Below are positions 34,231 to 43,052 of a DNA stretch of 64,000 nt, piece by piece. Source of the DNA: Leptofilum sp965223525 (lineage in GTDB: Bacteria; Chloroflexota; Anaerolineae; Promineifilales; Promineifilaceae); contig NZ_OZ245005.1 of the NCBI RefSeq assembly GCF_965223525.1, positions 744,001 through 808,000 of the forward strand, read 5' to 3'. Every line of letters starts with the position of its first letter. The stretch's first letter is position 1. The notes beneath the pieces were generated by a model. The model was given only the letters and a program-made list of their open reading frames with translations, was not told the origin of the DNA and did not search any database. Made by a program: the position numbers and the translations under genes.

Positions 34231-35514
34231 TTAGTCGGTGGGAGTGGGAACGGCCGTTTCCTGCCGCCCTGCCTTCACCTTAGCTTCATACTCGTTGGCA
34301 AAATGCTTATAAGTACCTAACACCGGGCTCGTCGCAAAATCACCCAGCGCACACAACGTCCTGCCGCCAATCTTGCTGGCAACGCTCCGCAGCACATCCA
34401 AATCCTTTTGCGTGCCTTCACCCTTGTTGATCCGCGTCAGCAGCTTATCCATCCAGAAAGTCCCTTCACGACAAGGCGTACACTTTCCGCAAGATTCATG
34501 CTTAAAAAAGTGAGACAGCTTCATCGCCACCCACACCATATCCACCGTTTCATCCATCACCACCACAGAGCCAGAGCCCATATCAGAACCAAACGGCTTC
34601 AAACCTTCATAGGTGATCGGCGCATCCAGCGCATCTACCACCACCACCGGGCCAGACCCACCAATGGGCAGCAATGCCTTAAACTGCTTATCATTCAAAA
34701 TGCCGCCACCAAACTCCTCACCATAGATCAGTTCACGGTAAGGCATCCCCATATCCACTTCATACGTGCCTGGGTTTTTGATGTGGCCGCTCAAACACAT
34801 AATTTTGGGACCAGGACTTTGCTCCGTACCCATCGAGCGGTACCAATCAGCCCCATTCAGCAAAATTGACGGTACATTAGCCATCGTCTCGGTGTTATTC
34901 ACCACCGTTGGCTTCTGGTAAACCCCCTCAACGGCTGGGAAAGGCGGGCGCGACCACGGCTGCCCCAACTCCCCCATCAAAGAGTTCAACAGCGCCGTCT
35001 CCTCGCCACAAATGTAAGCCCCTGCCCCAAAATAGTTAATCATCTCGCAGCTAAACTCCGAGCCAAAAATATTATCGCCCAAAATGCCGGCTTCGTAACA
35101 ATCCCGAACGGCTTCCTCGATGCGGTGACCAATCCCCATAAACTCGCCGCGCATGTAGTTAAACACGGTCTGCGCCCCAACGGCATAAGCGGCAATCATG
35201 GCTCCTTCAATAATCTGGTGCGGATTATGCTCCAGCAAAGCCCGATCCTTAAACGTCCCCATCTCAGACTCGTCGGAATTCACCGCAATATATTTTTCGC
35301 CCGGTGCTTTGGGAATAAAGCTCCACTTCAAACCGGTAGGAAAACCCGCGCCCCCGCGCCCTCGCAAACCAGAAGCCTTGACAATATCAATTACTTCATC
35401 CGGCTTGTATTCTTTCAATACTTTTTGCAAGGCCTCATAGCCGCCATTTGCTTGATAGACGTCCAGCTTATGAATATTCTCAATATCTCGATGACGCAGT
35501 AAAACGTGAGCCAT
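34231..35514 (-). CDS. nuoF: NADH-quinone oxidoreductase subunit F
   Basis: Subunit that binds NADH and FMN and carries cluster N3. In 427 residues it shows SGLRGRGGAGFPTGLKW (FMN/NADH loop), NSDESEMGTFKDR, GAYICGEETALLNSLMG and the cluster ligands ESCGKCTPCREG plus a later Cys in RTLCALGDFA. The only divergence is a short Gln/Glu-Thr-rich tail that includes an ACGGCCGT-encoded TAV. Follows nuoE by about 30 bases. Confidence 0.97.
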   Translation of the reverse strand: MAHVLLRHRDIENIHKLDVYQANGGYEALQKVLKEYKPDEVIDIVKASGLRGRGGAGFPTGLKWSFIPKAPGEKYIAVNSDESEMGTFKDRALLEHNPHQIIEGAMIAAYAVGAQTVFNYMRGEFMGIGHRIEEAVRDCYEAGILGDNIFGSEFSCEMINYFGAGAYICGEETALLNSLMGELGQPWSRPPFPAVEGVYQKPTVVNNTETMANVPSILLNGADWYRSMGTEQSPGPKIMCLSGHIKNPGTYEVDMGMPYRELIYGEEFGGGILNDKQFKALLPIGGSGPVVVVDALDAPITYEGLKPFGSDMGSGSVVVMDETVDMVWVAMKLSHFFKHESCGKCTPCREGTFWMDKLLTRINKGEGTQKDLDVLRSVASKIGGRTLCALGDFATSPVLGTYKHFANEYEAKVKAGRQETAVPTPTD

Positions 35515-35545
35515 TACTTAACCCCATTCACTCAAAACGTGCGAA

Positions 35546-36076
35546 TTACTTCGCAAACGCAGAAATTTGCTCAACAATTGACGGTTCCGGATTTTCAGCC
35601 GCTGCCTCAGCCCGCAAGCGAGAAATCAACTGGTCGAACTTTTCTTCATCCAGATTTTCCTCAAATTTCAAATTGCATTGCAGCATCGGTGCGCGATCAC
35701 AGGCTGCCAAACACATGACCGTTTTCAGCGTAAACAAACCATCATTCGTCGTACCCTCAACCGGAATATCCAGCTTGCGAGAGGCCATCTCCACAAATTC
35801 ATCCGCGCCGCGCAAGGCACAAGCTAAATCATTGCAAACTTCCAACACAAACTTACCAACTGGTTCCTCATAGTAAAGTGTGTAAAAACCAGCTAAAGAC
35901 AAAACGTGTGTCGGGTCTAAATCCAGGATACCTGCCACCTCGTGCATCGCTTCACGGCTGGTAAAGCCATATGCTTCTTGCGCCAGATGCATGAGTGGTA
36001 AAACGGCCGATTTCTTATGCGGAAACCGTGCTAAAATCCCTTCAACCTCTTCAGGATACTTTTCTTGAAGCAACAT
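35546..36076 (-). CDS. nuoE: NADH-quinone oxidoreductase subunit E
   Basis: Thioredoxin-like 2Fe-2S subunit (N1a), 176 residues. The four Cys ligands are in VCNDLACALRG and VMCLAACDRAPML; the first pair spacing (C-x4-C) and second pair (C-x3-C) match NuoE. The N-terminal helical bundle (AVLPLMHLAQEAYGF) is standard. No ACGGCCGT copy here nor in nuoA-nuoD. Confidence 0.95.
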   Translation of the reverse strand: MLLQEKYPEEVEGILARFPHKKSAVLPLMHLAQEAYGFTSREAMHEVAGILDLDPTHVLSLAGFYTLYYEEPVGKFVLEVCNDLACALRGADEFVEMASRKLDIPVEGTTNDGLFTLKTVMCLAACDRAPMLQCNLKFEENLDEEKFDQLISRLRAEAAAENPEPSIVEQISAFAK

Positions 36077-36095
36077 ACCTATCTACCCACCGGGT

Positions 36096-37352
36096 TTACC
36101 GGTCAATTTCACCTAAAACAATATCAATCGAGCCAATAATCGAAACCAAATCCGCCACAAACAATCCCTTAGACATAATTGGCAGCGAAGCCACATGCAC
36201 ATACGATGGCGTACGGAAATGTACCCGTGCCGGTTTCGGCCCACCATCACCACGCAAGTAACAGGCAAACTCACCACGCGGTGATTCGATGCTTTGGTAC
36301 ACATACCCCTCTGGAGCGCTAAAACCTTCCGTCCACAGCTTGAAGTGATGAATCACGGCTTCCATACTGTGTCCCAGCTCAGACCGAGGCGGCGGTACGA
36401 TTTTACGGTCATCAATATTCACTGGCCCTGGAGATAAGCGATCCATTGCCTGCTGGATAATCCGCAGGCTCTCCCACAGTTCCTTCATGCGACAGCGATA
36501 GCGCGCATACACGTCCCCATCCGTCTCCACGGGCACATCAAACTCATATGTTTCGTACCCTGAATACGGCTGTGCTTTGCGAATGTCCCAATTTACGCCA
36601 GAGCCACGCAGGCTGGGGCCAGTCATCCCCCAATCCATTGCTTGTTCGGCTGTAACCACGCCAATCCCTTTAGTGCGGTCCAAAAAGATAGGATTGTTCT
36701 TGAGAAGCGCTTCATAGTCAGCTATTTTGGCCGGAAAAAAGTCTAGGAACTGACGCACAGCCGGTTCGAACTCTTCTGGCACATCTCGCCACAAACCACC
36801 AGGGCGGAAATAGCTCACCATCATCCGCTGGCCAGCCACCATCTCAAACAAATCCAGGATGTATTCACGTTCCCGGAAGCAATAGAGGAACACTGACATG
36901 GCCGCTAAATCCAGTGCATGCGTGCCCAGCCAAACCAAATGGCTAGAAATCCGCGCCAATTCGGTCAAAATAATGCGGATTGTTTGGGCACGAAAGGTTG
37001 CTTCAACACCCAACAGTTTTTCTACCGCCAGGATGTAGCCTAAATTGTTGGACATGGGCGAGAGGTAATCCATGCGGTCTGTCATCACCAGCGCCTTGGT
37101 GAAGGTTTTGGATTCCATGCTCTTTTCTACGCCCGTATGTAAAAAGCCAATGTCTGGAGCCAGATTGACGATATTTTCACCGTCCAGCTCGACCAACAGG
37201 CGGAGAACGCCGTGCGTACTGGGATGCTGCGGCCCCATGCTGAGGAGCATATGTTCTTCAGCATTTTCAATTTCCATGCCGGTGCCAACTTTGGCCCGAA
37301 GTTCTTCTACAGTTAACTCTTGGATGGTGTCACTACCAGAGAGAATGGTCAT
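36096..37352 (-). CDS. nuoD: NADH-quinone oxidoreductase subunit D
   Basis: 49-kDa-type subunit forming most of the quinone pocket. In 418 residues it has MGPQHPSTHGVLRLLVELDGE (quinone-site His), HTGVEKSMESKTF, TDRMDYLSPMSNNLGY and the C-terminal DIVLGEIDR ending in Arg. The frame begins with about 30 extra residues before the conserved MGPQHPSTHG. It is separate from nuoC, unlike the fused NuoCD of enterobacteria. Confidence 0.97.
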   Translation of the reverse strand: MTILSGSDTIQELTVEELRAKVGTGMEIENAEEHMLLSMGPQHPSTHGVLRLLVELDGENIVNLAPDIGFLHTGVEKSMESKTFTKALVMTDRMDYLSPMSNNLGYILAVEKLLGVEATFRAQTIRIILTELARISSHLVWLGTHALDLAAMSVFLYCFREREYILDLFEMVAGQRMMVSYFRPGGLWRDVPEEFEPAVRQFLDFFPAKIADYEALLKNNPIFLDRTKGIGVVTAEQAMDWGMTGPSLRGSGVNWDIRKAQPYSGYETYEFDVPVETDGDVYARYRCRMKELWESLRIIQQAMDRLSPGPVNIDDRKIVPPPRSELGHSMEAVIHHFKLWTEGFSAPEGYVYQSIESPRGEFACYLRGDGGPKPARVHFRTPSYVHVASLPIMSKGLFVADLVSIIGSIDIVLGEIDR

Positions 37353-37383
37353 AATCAGCCTCTTTATTGCCCAGCTTTACGTT

Positions 37384-37905
37384 TTATTCTTTGGCGTATG
37401 GCTTCTTAGTGTTAATTTCCTCCCAGTTAAAGGAGAACTGAACTTCTTCGTATCCCAATGGATAATCCTTGCGTAGTGGGTGACCTTGCCAATCTTCTGG
37501 CAAGAATAGGCGGCGCAGACTCCCATTGTCCTTAAAACGAATGCCCATCAAATCGTACACTTCCATTTCCAACCAGGTGGCAATAGACCAAATGGAGCCA
37601 ACCGTTTCCGGGCCATCTTCCGGGTCTTCTACCCAAGTACGCAACCGCAAACGGTGGTTGTTATCGTATGAGTAGAGATGGTAATTGACAGCAAACCGGG
37701 GGAAATCGGGCAAAAAATCGTCTGCACAAATATCTGAAAGGAATTTGTAACTTAGATCAGGGTCTTTCTTCAGCAATTGACAAACAGCCTTAATCTGGTC
37801 TTTGCGGATGTACAGTGTTTGTTCACCCCGAAAATCGTTACTATCTTCAATGGCATCTGGGAAAGCAGCTTCAATCTTCCCAATAACTTGTTGATCGACA
37901 TTCAT
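37384..37905 (-). CDS. nuoC: NADH-quinone oxidoreductase subunit C
   Basis: 30-kDa-type subunit supporting the peripheral arm, 173 residues. Characteristic WLEMEVYDLMGIRFKDNGSL (an EvYDl.Gi.F.gh variant) and RRLFLPEDWQGHPLRKDYPLG are present. Separate from nuoD by about 30 bases. A 94-base gap to nuoB holds no gene. Confidence 0.96.
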   Translation of the reverse strand: MNVDQQVIGKIEAAFPDAIEDSNDFRGEQTLYIRKDQIKAVCQLLKKDPDLSYKFLSDICADDFLPDFPRFAVNYHLYSYDNNHRLRLRTWVEDPEDGPETVGSIWSIATWLEMEVYDLMGIRFKDNGSLRRLFLPEDWQGHPLRKDYPLGYEEVQFSFNWEEINTKKPYAKE

Positions 37906-37999
37906 ACTTGTTCATCTCCAGAGCAAATCTCTGATTTGTAACTATTGGGTGTCATACCCTCGAAAGCGTGAGTGACAAACGTTAATAGTCACTCTGATT

Positions 38000-38482
38000 T
38001 TAAGCGTGGTCGGTGAGTTTTTCGCCACGTACTTTTTCGTGCAGGGTCATAAATCCGTCAATCAAGGCTTCTGGACGAGGCGGGCAGCCTGCCACATATA
38101 CATCAACCGGCACAATTTCATCAACGCCTTGCACAATGGCGTAGTTGTTAAAGATTCCGCCACAAGATGCACAATCACCCATGGCAATGACCCATTTAGG
38201 TTCGGGCATTTGGTCGTACAGGCGGCGTACCACAGGGGCCATCTTGCGCGACACGCGACCAGCGACAATCATCAGGTCTGATTGGCGGGGAGAGGGACGG
38301 TTAAGTTCCATCCCAAAGCGGGAAGCATCATAGTGGGACGCTTGGGAGGACATCATTTCTATGGCGCAACAGGCCAAGCCAAAAAGCATGGGCCACATGG
38401 CATTGGTGCGCCCCCAATTAACTAAATCTTCTAAACGAAGGGTGATAACACCCATGTCTCCTAATTTTTGTTCTATTCCCAT
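38000..38482 (-). CDS. nuoB: NADH-quinone oxidoreductase subunit B
   Basis: Subunit holding terminal cluster N2, the electron donor to quinone. In 160 residues the four Cys ligands are the adjacent pair Cys38-Cys39 in FGLACCAIEMM, one in MGDCASCGG and one in VAGCPPRPEAL. The ATG at 38482 has AAGGAA eight bases upstream; the longer frame to 38509 overlaps nuoA more and lacks a ribosome site. It overlaps the nuoA stop by ten bases, which suggests translational coupling. Confidence 0.96.
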   Translation of the reverse strand: MGIEQKLGDMGVITLRLEDLVNWGRTNAMWPMLFGLACCAIEMMSSQASHYDASRFGMELNRPSPRQSDLMIVAGRVSRKMAPVVRRLYDQMPEPKWVIAMGDCASCGGIFNNYAIVQGVDEIVPVDVYVAGCPPRPEALIDGFMTLHEKVRGEKLTDHA

Positions 38483-38850
38483 TCCAATATTCCTTTCTTC
38501 CACACCCAAACATCGCCGAGGATGAAGAGCACCATGAAGATGCCCATCACGGCCAGACCGTAAAGACCTAGTTTGCGGAAGGTGACGGCCCAGGGAACCA
38601 GAAGAATAATGTCAACATCAAATAGAATGAACAGTACCGCAATGCGATAAAATTTAACGGGCAGCCTCCGCTGTGCCTCGCCAATGGCCACGATGCCAGA
38701 TTCGTAAGGAATCATTTTGCTGCGGGCATTTTCTTTTGGTTTGGGGCCTAAATTCAAGGACAGAACCGGGAGCAGAACCGCAAAAAAGAGGGCAATACCG
38801 ATGAGGACAGCGATGGGCAGGTATTCAACTAATACAGGATTATTTTCCAT
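38473..38850 (-). CDS. nuoA: NADH-quinone oxidoreductase subunit A
   Basis: Three-helix membrane subunit near the quinone site, 125 residues. The family loop is seen as KENARSKMIPYESGIVAIGEAQRRLPVKFYRIAVLFILFDV, with a Ser at the position often occupied by Cys or Pro before the YESG motif. Helices span about 10-32, 68-90 and 95-118. First gene of the nuo operon; a sigma70-type promoter lies about 100 bases upstream. Confidence 0.95.
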   Translation of the reverse strand: MENNPVLVEYLPIAVLIGIALFFAVLLPVLSLNLGPKPKENARSKMIPYESGIVAIGEAQRRLPVKFYRIAVLFILFDVDIILLVPWAVTFRKLGLYGLAVMGIFMVLFILGDVWVWKKGILEWE

Positions 38851-38955
38851 AAGGTAAGCTACTCATGCCTGGGTGATTATTATCACAATTTAGAAAATTT
38901 TTGGCTGAAAATGTTTGTAGCGATATGTTTTTTCTTCCCGGATGATCTTCTGTGC

Positions 38956-38984
38956 ATTCTATCACAAGCAATTTTGGGGAGCAA
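38956..38984 (-). promoter_or_regulatory. Candidate sigma70-type promoter of the nuo operon
   Basis: On the minus strand TTGCTC (38984-38979) is separated by exactly 17 bases from TAGAAT (38961-38956), preceded by TGTGA. Both hexamers match the consensus at four of six bases or better. The site lies in the 262-base gap between rpoD and nuoA and would give an untranslated leader of about 100 bases. Confidence 0.55.
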
Positions 38985-39053
38985 CAAAGGCAAGGTGGAA
39001 AAAAGGGGAAATTAGCGCCTTTTTGTATCGGCGATTGTGTGCCAAGTGGAATG

Positions 39054-39085
39054 AAAAACCCAACGGCCGTTTCCAACCATTGGGC
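39054..39085 (-). terminator. Rho-independent terminator after rpoD
   Basis: In minus-strand sense CCCAATGG (39084-39077) pairs with CCGTTGGG (39066-39059) with one G-T pair, followed by TTTTT (39058-39054). One arm is part of an ACGGCCGT copy, an example of the iterated palindrome serving as a terminator stem. Confidence 0.75.
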
Positions 39086-39112
39086 TCTATTTTTGGGGAA
39101 ATTACGGCGAGA

Positions 39113-40801
39113 TTAGCTTAAATAATCCCGCAACGCTTTGCTGCGGCTAGGATGGCGCAATTTGCGTAGCGCTTTGGCTTCGATTTGGCGAATGCGCTCG
39201 CGGGTCACACCAAAACTGCGGCCTACCTCTTCCAGTGTGTGGTCTTTGCCATCATTCAGACCAAAGCGCATCTCTAGCACTTCACGCTCACGCTCACTTA
39301 GGAAGCCAAGCACGTTGCGAATTTGCTCACGCAATAGCTCTTTGGAAGCTGCATCTACCGGTTCCTGAGCACTTTCGTCAGGGATAAAATCGCCATATTC
39401 GGTAGAATCCTCATTGCCCACAGGCGATTCTAGCGACATCGGATCCATTGAAATGCGCTTGATGTCCCGAATTTTGGAGACTGCTTGCTTCCATTTGCGG
39501 TTGAGTACCGGATCGACAGGTTGCTCATCCTTGAGGGCTTGTTTAATCGCTTCCGATTCATCTGGCGTTAGATAATCGAGTTCCAATGCCAATTCCTCGT
39601 CACTTGGCTCGTGGCCTAGTTGTTGCACCAAATCTCGCTGGAGCTTGACGATTTTGTTGATGGTTTCAAACATGTGTACAGGGATGCGAATGGTGCGTGC
39701 CTGGTCGGCAATGGCGCGACTAACGGCCTGGCGAATCCACCAGGTAGCGTAGGTGCTAAATTTGTATCCTTTAGTGTGATCAAACTTCTCCACAGCCCGC
39801 AGCAAGCCGACATTGCCTTCTTGAACCAGATCAAGCAGATGGATGCCGCGCCCCATGTACCGTTTGGCGACTGAAACAACCAGACGCAAATTGGCTCCGG
39901 TGAGGTTCACTTTGGCTTCTTCGGCCAGTTCGTAAATCATGAATTCGTTGTATTTGAGACCAACCATATCTTCAGACAGCCATTCACGGAAGGTATCTGA
40001 GGAGGAGAATCCATTATTAGCTTTGTATTCGTTGGCAACGCGGCGGGAAATATCTAGTGGCAATAGGTAAACGGCCGTAAACATATGAAAGCAGGATTGT
40101 GCCAAATCTGTCCAGGTATCATCCTGACCCCAATTACCGTTGTTTAAATATTGACGCAAATAAGAGCTCTCTTGAGTCCGCCAACCTCGGCGCAAATTAC
40201 GTGCTTCTTCTATAAAAGCAAGCACATCAATGCCATCTACCTCCAACACCTGACGCGCTTCTTCGACCACTTGCCAATTTTCTAGCAAGTTAGCGTAGTT
40301 TGCGTTCATTGCTAGGAAATCAACTTCCTCTTCGGAATCGGCCCCGTCCTGGTTCACATCATTGTTGAGTCGGTCTAGCACAGATGCGGCCGTTAGCTGG
40401 GTAGAGAGCCAAATTTCCTGATCGGCCGTAAGCAATGGCACTTGCCCAATCTCTTTGAGATAAGTGTGTACCGGATCGTCCTCCACGGTGCCAGTTAGAT
40501 AAGACGTGGTTTCTTCTTTATTGTTTTCTTCGTCAGGATCGCTAAGCAAGCGAGAGGTTTCGCTAAAATCATCCAGCGTCTCCCCATTATCAGAGACGAT
40601 GCGAATATTGAGTTTTTGCAGGCGTGCATATAAACGTTCGGCCTGCTCTTCATCAGCTGACGCGAGCAGCGCCTGCACATCGGATTCGTTGATTTCACGA
40701 GAGCGGCGAGCTTGCTTCACCAACGCTTCGATGTCAATAACTTCTTCGTTCTCATCTTCAACGTTTTCTTCGAAATTATTGTCTAATTGAGATAAATCCA
40801 T
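39113..40801 (-). CDS. rpoD: Primary RNA polymerase sigma factor RpoD
   Basis: Housekeeping sigma70, 562 residues. Region 1.2: DPVHTYLKEIGQVPLLTADQEI. Region 2: NLRLVVSVAKRYMGRGIHLLDLVQEGNVGLLRAVEKFD and YATWWIRQAVSRAIADQ (2.3-2.4, promoter melting and -10 contacts). Region 3 follows, then region 4.2 with LEEVGRSFGVTRERIRQIEAKALRKLRHP (-35 contact). An acidic N-terminal region 1.1 is present and a non-conserved region lies between 1.2 and 2. It follows dnaG by 89 bases, the usual macromolecular-synthesis arrangement without rpsU. Confidence 0.97.
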   Translation of the reverse strand: MDLSQLDNNFEENVEDENEEVIDIEALVKQARRSREINESDVQALLASADEEQAERLYARLQKLNIRIVSDNGETLDDFSETSRLLSDPDEENNKEETTSYLTGTVEDDPVHTYLKEIGQVPLLTADQEIWLSTQLTAASVLDRLNNDVNQDGADSEEEVDFLAMNANYANLLENWQVVEEARQVLEVDGIDVLAFIEEARNLRRGWRTQESSYLRQYLNNGNWGQDDTWTDLAQSCFHMFTAVYLLPLDISRRVANEYKANNGFSSSDTFREWLSEDMVGLKYNEFMIYELAEEAKVNLTGANLRLVVSVAKRYMGRGIHLLDLVQEGNVGLLRAVEKFDHTKGYKFSTYATWWIRQAVSRAIADQARTIRIPVHMFETINKIVKLQRDLVQQLGHEPSDEELALELDYLTPDESEAIKQALKDEQPVDPVLNRKWKQAVSKIRDIKRISMDPMSLESPVGNEDSTEYGDFIPDESAQEPVDAASKELLREQIRNVLGFLSEREREVLEMRFGLNDGKDHTLEEVGRSFGVTRERIRQIEAKALRKLRHPSRSKALRDYLS

Positions 40802-40890
40802 TGCTTTATATTCCTAACCTAATGGTTATCGGATTATGGTAGTTCTTTATGAAATGAATCGGCCACTACAAACAGATATTCTTAGCAGCT

Positions 40891-42888
40891 TCAAAAACGG
40901 CCGTTCAAAGCATCTTCTGCCCTGCGACGACTGGTGGCAGACATGGAATCTCTGGCTTTATTAAGCTGTAAGACAGCCACGGGCAATTCGCGGAGCTGTT
41001 GCTGGTAAATAGCCAAAGCTTCTGTGTCGCCCTCATTTTGTGCCTCATAAAGCAGATGTTTGACTTCACTCAATAACTGTCGCACCTGGGCCAGACGCCA
41101 GTCTAGCACTGACAAAACAAGCGTATCGGAAATTCGCTCAAGCTCAGTTTCAGGTGATTGGGGTAATGTTAGCAAGAACTTCAACCGATTTTGGAGCGTC
41201 TGCTCTAGACTATCCCACAATTCATCAATCGTGACAACCGGGGAAGCAGCAATTAAATGGTACATTTGTCGTATGATAGCGCGGTCTTCTGCCAGCAGAA
41301 AATCTTCATCCGTAACCTGAGTTTGGTCACATTCTTGCAGCTTCTGGTTAACGCGTAGAATAACGTTGGGCAATCGAATCATTTGGTGCAAAAAGTCTGC
41401 CTGACGCATGTCTGTAGCAATGGATCCAACGCCGCCCCGCCCCTTTTTGGGCACAGTTGCCCAACCAGCGTGTTCTTTTTTACTGGGCTGAGGCGTTTTT
41501 TTGGGGGTAACGGCCGTTTCTTCTCGCCTCAGAGTTCGCTTAGGTCTTTCTGGCAAGCGAATTTGCCGCAAGGCACGTTCGTCAATTCGCAGCGTCCGCG
41601 CCAACTGCTGCCAATAATGGTCACGCTCAATCGGGTCTTGAATATCTTTGATGAGTGGGAGGACTTGTTGGGCAACGGCCGTTTTCGCCTTGGCATCATT
41701 CATATCCAACCCAGCCGTCGCCACAGAAATCACGTAGGCCACCACGGGCTTCGCTTGAGCCACCAGTTTGGGCCATTCTTCCGGGTTTTCCTGGATGATA
41801 TTGTCTGGGTCCTTACCCTCTGGCAAGGTGATAACGCGAATGTCCGCCTGGAGACGGCCTTCGTGATGAACGAGACCACGGGCATCAAACTTCACTTCCA
41901 CTTCGCGGTCGAGCGTTTCACGGGCTACCTGCAAGCTCCGTAGCGTGGCTTGGGCGCCTGCGGCGTCGGCATCCAGCGCCAGCACAAACTGTTTGGTATA
42001 CCGCTTAAGCAAGCGTAGCTGCCGCTCTGTTAACGCCGTGCCCATCTGAGCCACCACGTTGCGAAACCCGGCTTGCCAAGCCTGCATCACGTCCATGTAC
42101 CCTTCCACAATTACCGCCTGCCGCGCCTCACGGATGCCGCGTTTAGAGCTATCCAGCCCGTAAAGCAGATGGCTTTTGTCAAAAAGGGCGGTTTGGGGCG
42201 AATTCAGGTATTTGGGGATGCCGTCTTTTTCTAATGTGCGTGCGCCGAATCCGACGATACGGCCGTCTACATCCCGAATCGGTATCATCAAACGGTTACG
42301 AAAGCGGTCGTACTTGGTGCCTTTGTCTGGATTTTCCGTCAGCAGCCCAGCCGCTAACAACTCCTGGTCGCTGTACCCCTGCATGTTGAAGTGCGAGCGG
42401 CACGCATCCCAGGAATCTAAGGCAAAACCCAAGGCAAATTGGGCAATCGTTTCCTCATGCAAACTGCGTCGAGCCACATATTGTCTGGCTCCTTCCGCCT
42501 GGGGCGCGTGCAAAAATAGCTGGTGGAAGTAATCAGCGGCGGCTTGCAGCAACCCAGCCTGCTTGTTTTGCGCCTTTTGTTTTTCCTTGTCAACGGGCTT
42601 CCGCTCTTCCAGCGTCACGCCAGCCCGCTGCGCCATATTTTTGAGCGCTTCCTTGAACTCCCAGCCCTCTTTTTTCATGACAAAGGAGAACAGATCACCA
42701 CCTTCGGCGCAGGCACCAAAGCAACGCCACGTTTGGGTTTCTGGGAAGACAAAAAAGGCGGGTGTGCGGGTGTTTTGGTGGAAGGGGCAAAAGCCAGCGT
42801 AATTCCGCCCTGAACGGCGCAATGAAACGCTTTCAGAGACAATATCTACTAAATCAAGCCGACTTTTAATTTCTTCAGTAACGGTCAT
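40891..42888 (-). CDS. dnaG: DNA primase DnaG
   Basis: Synthesises RNA primers at the fork. In 665 residues: N-terminal zinc ribbon CPFHQNTRTPAF with a second half WRCFGACAEGGDLFSFVMK, in which the Cys-x3-Cys spacing departs slightly from the usual Cys-x2-Cys. Then the catalytic core with YLNSPQTALFDKSHLLYG and TOPRIM motifs VIVEGYMDVMQAWQAG and LALDADAAGAQATLRS. The C-terminal helicase-interaction domain follows a basic linker containing an ACGGCCGT-encoded TAV. Upstream neighbour is glyQS, downstream rpoD. Confidence 0.96.
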   Translation of the reverse strand: MTVTEEIKSRLDLVDIVSESVSLRRSGRNYAGFCPFHQNTRTPAFFVFPETQTWRCFGACAEGGDLFSFVMKKEGWEFKEALKNMAQRAGVTLEERKPVDKEKQKAQNKQAGLLQAAADYFHQLFLHAPQAEGARQYVARRSLHEETIAQFALGFALDSWDACRSHFNMQGYSDQELLAAGLLTENPDKGTKYDRFRNRLMIPIRDVDGRIVGFGARTLEKDGIPKYLNSPQTALFDKSHLLYGLDSSKRGIREARQAVIVEGYMDVMQAWQAGFRNVVAQMGTALTERQLRLLKRYTKQFVLALDADAAGAQATLRSLQVARETLDREVEVKFDARGLVHHEGRLQADIRVITLPEGKDPDNIIQENPEEWPKLVAQAKPVVAYVISVATAGLDMNDAKAKTAVAQQVLPLIKDIQDPIERDHYWQQLARTLRIDERALRQIRLPERPKRTLRREETAVTPKKTPQPSKKEHAGWATVPKKGRGGVGSIATDMRQADFLHQMIRLPNVILRVNQKLQECDQTQVTDEDFLLAEDRAIIRQMYHLIAASPVVTIDELWDSLEQTLQNRLKFLLTLPQSPETELERISDTLVLSVLDWRLAQVRQLLSEVKHLLYEAQNEGDTEALAIYQQQLRELPVAVLQLNKARDSMSATSRRRAEDALNGRF

Positions 42889-43052
42889 ATGGTCAAGGAC
42901 AAATCCAATTAGTTGAGCCTGCCCAAATTATACCGTAGACCTTACAAATGTTCTAAAAGATGGGGCGGAACGGCCGTAATGTTTACGACCATCTAACATT
43001 GGGCATACGGCCGTAAAAACAACAACGAATTTAACTTAGCGTAAGGAGCAAA

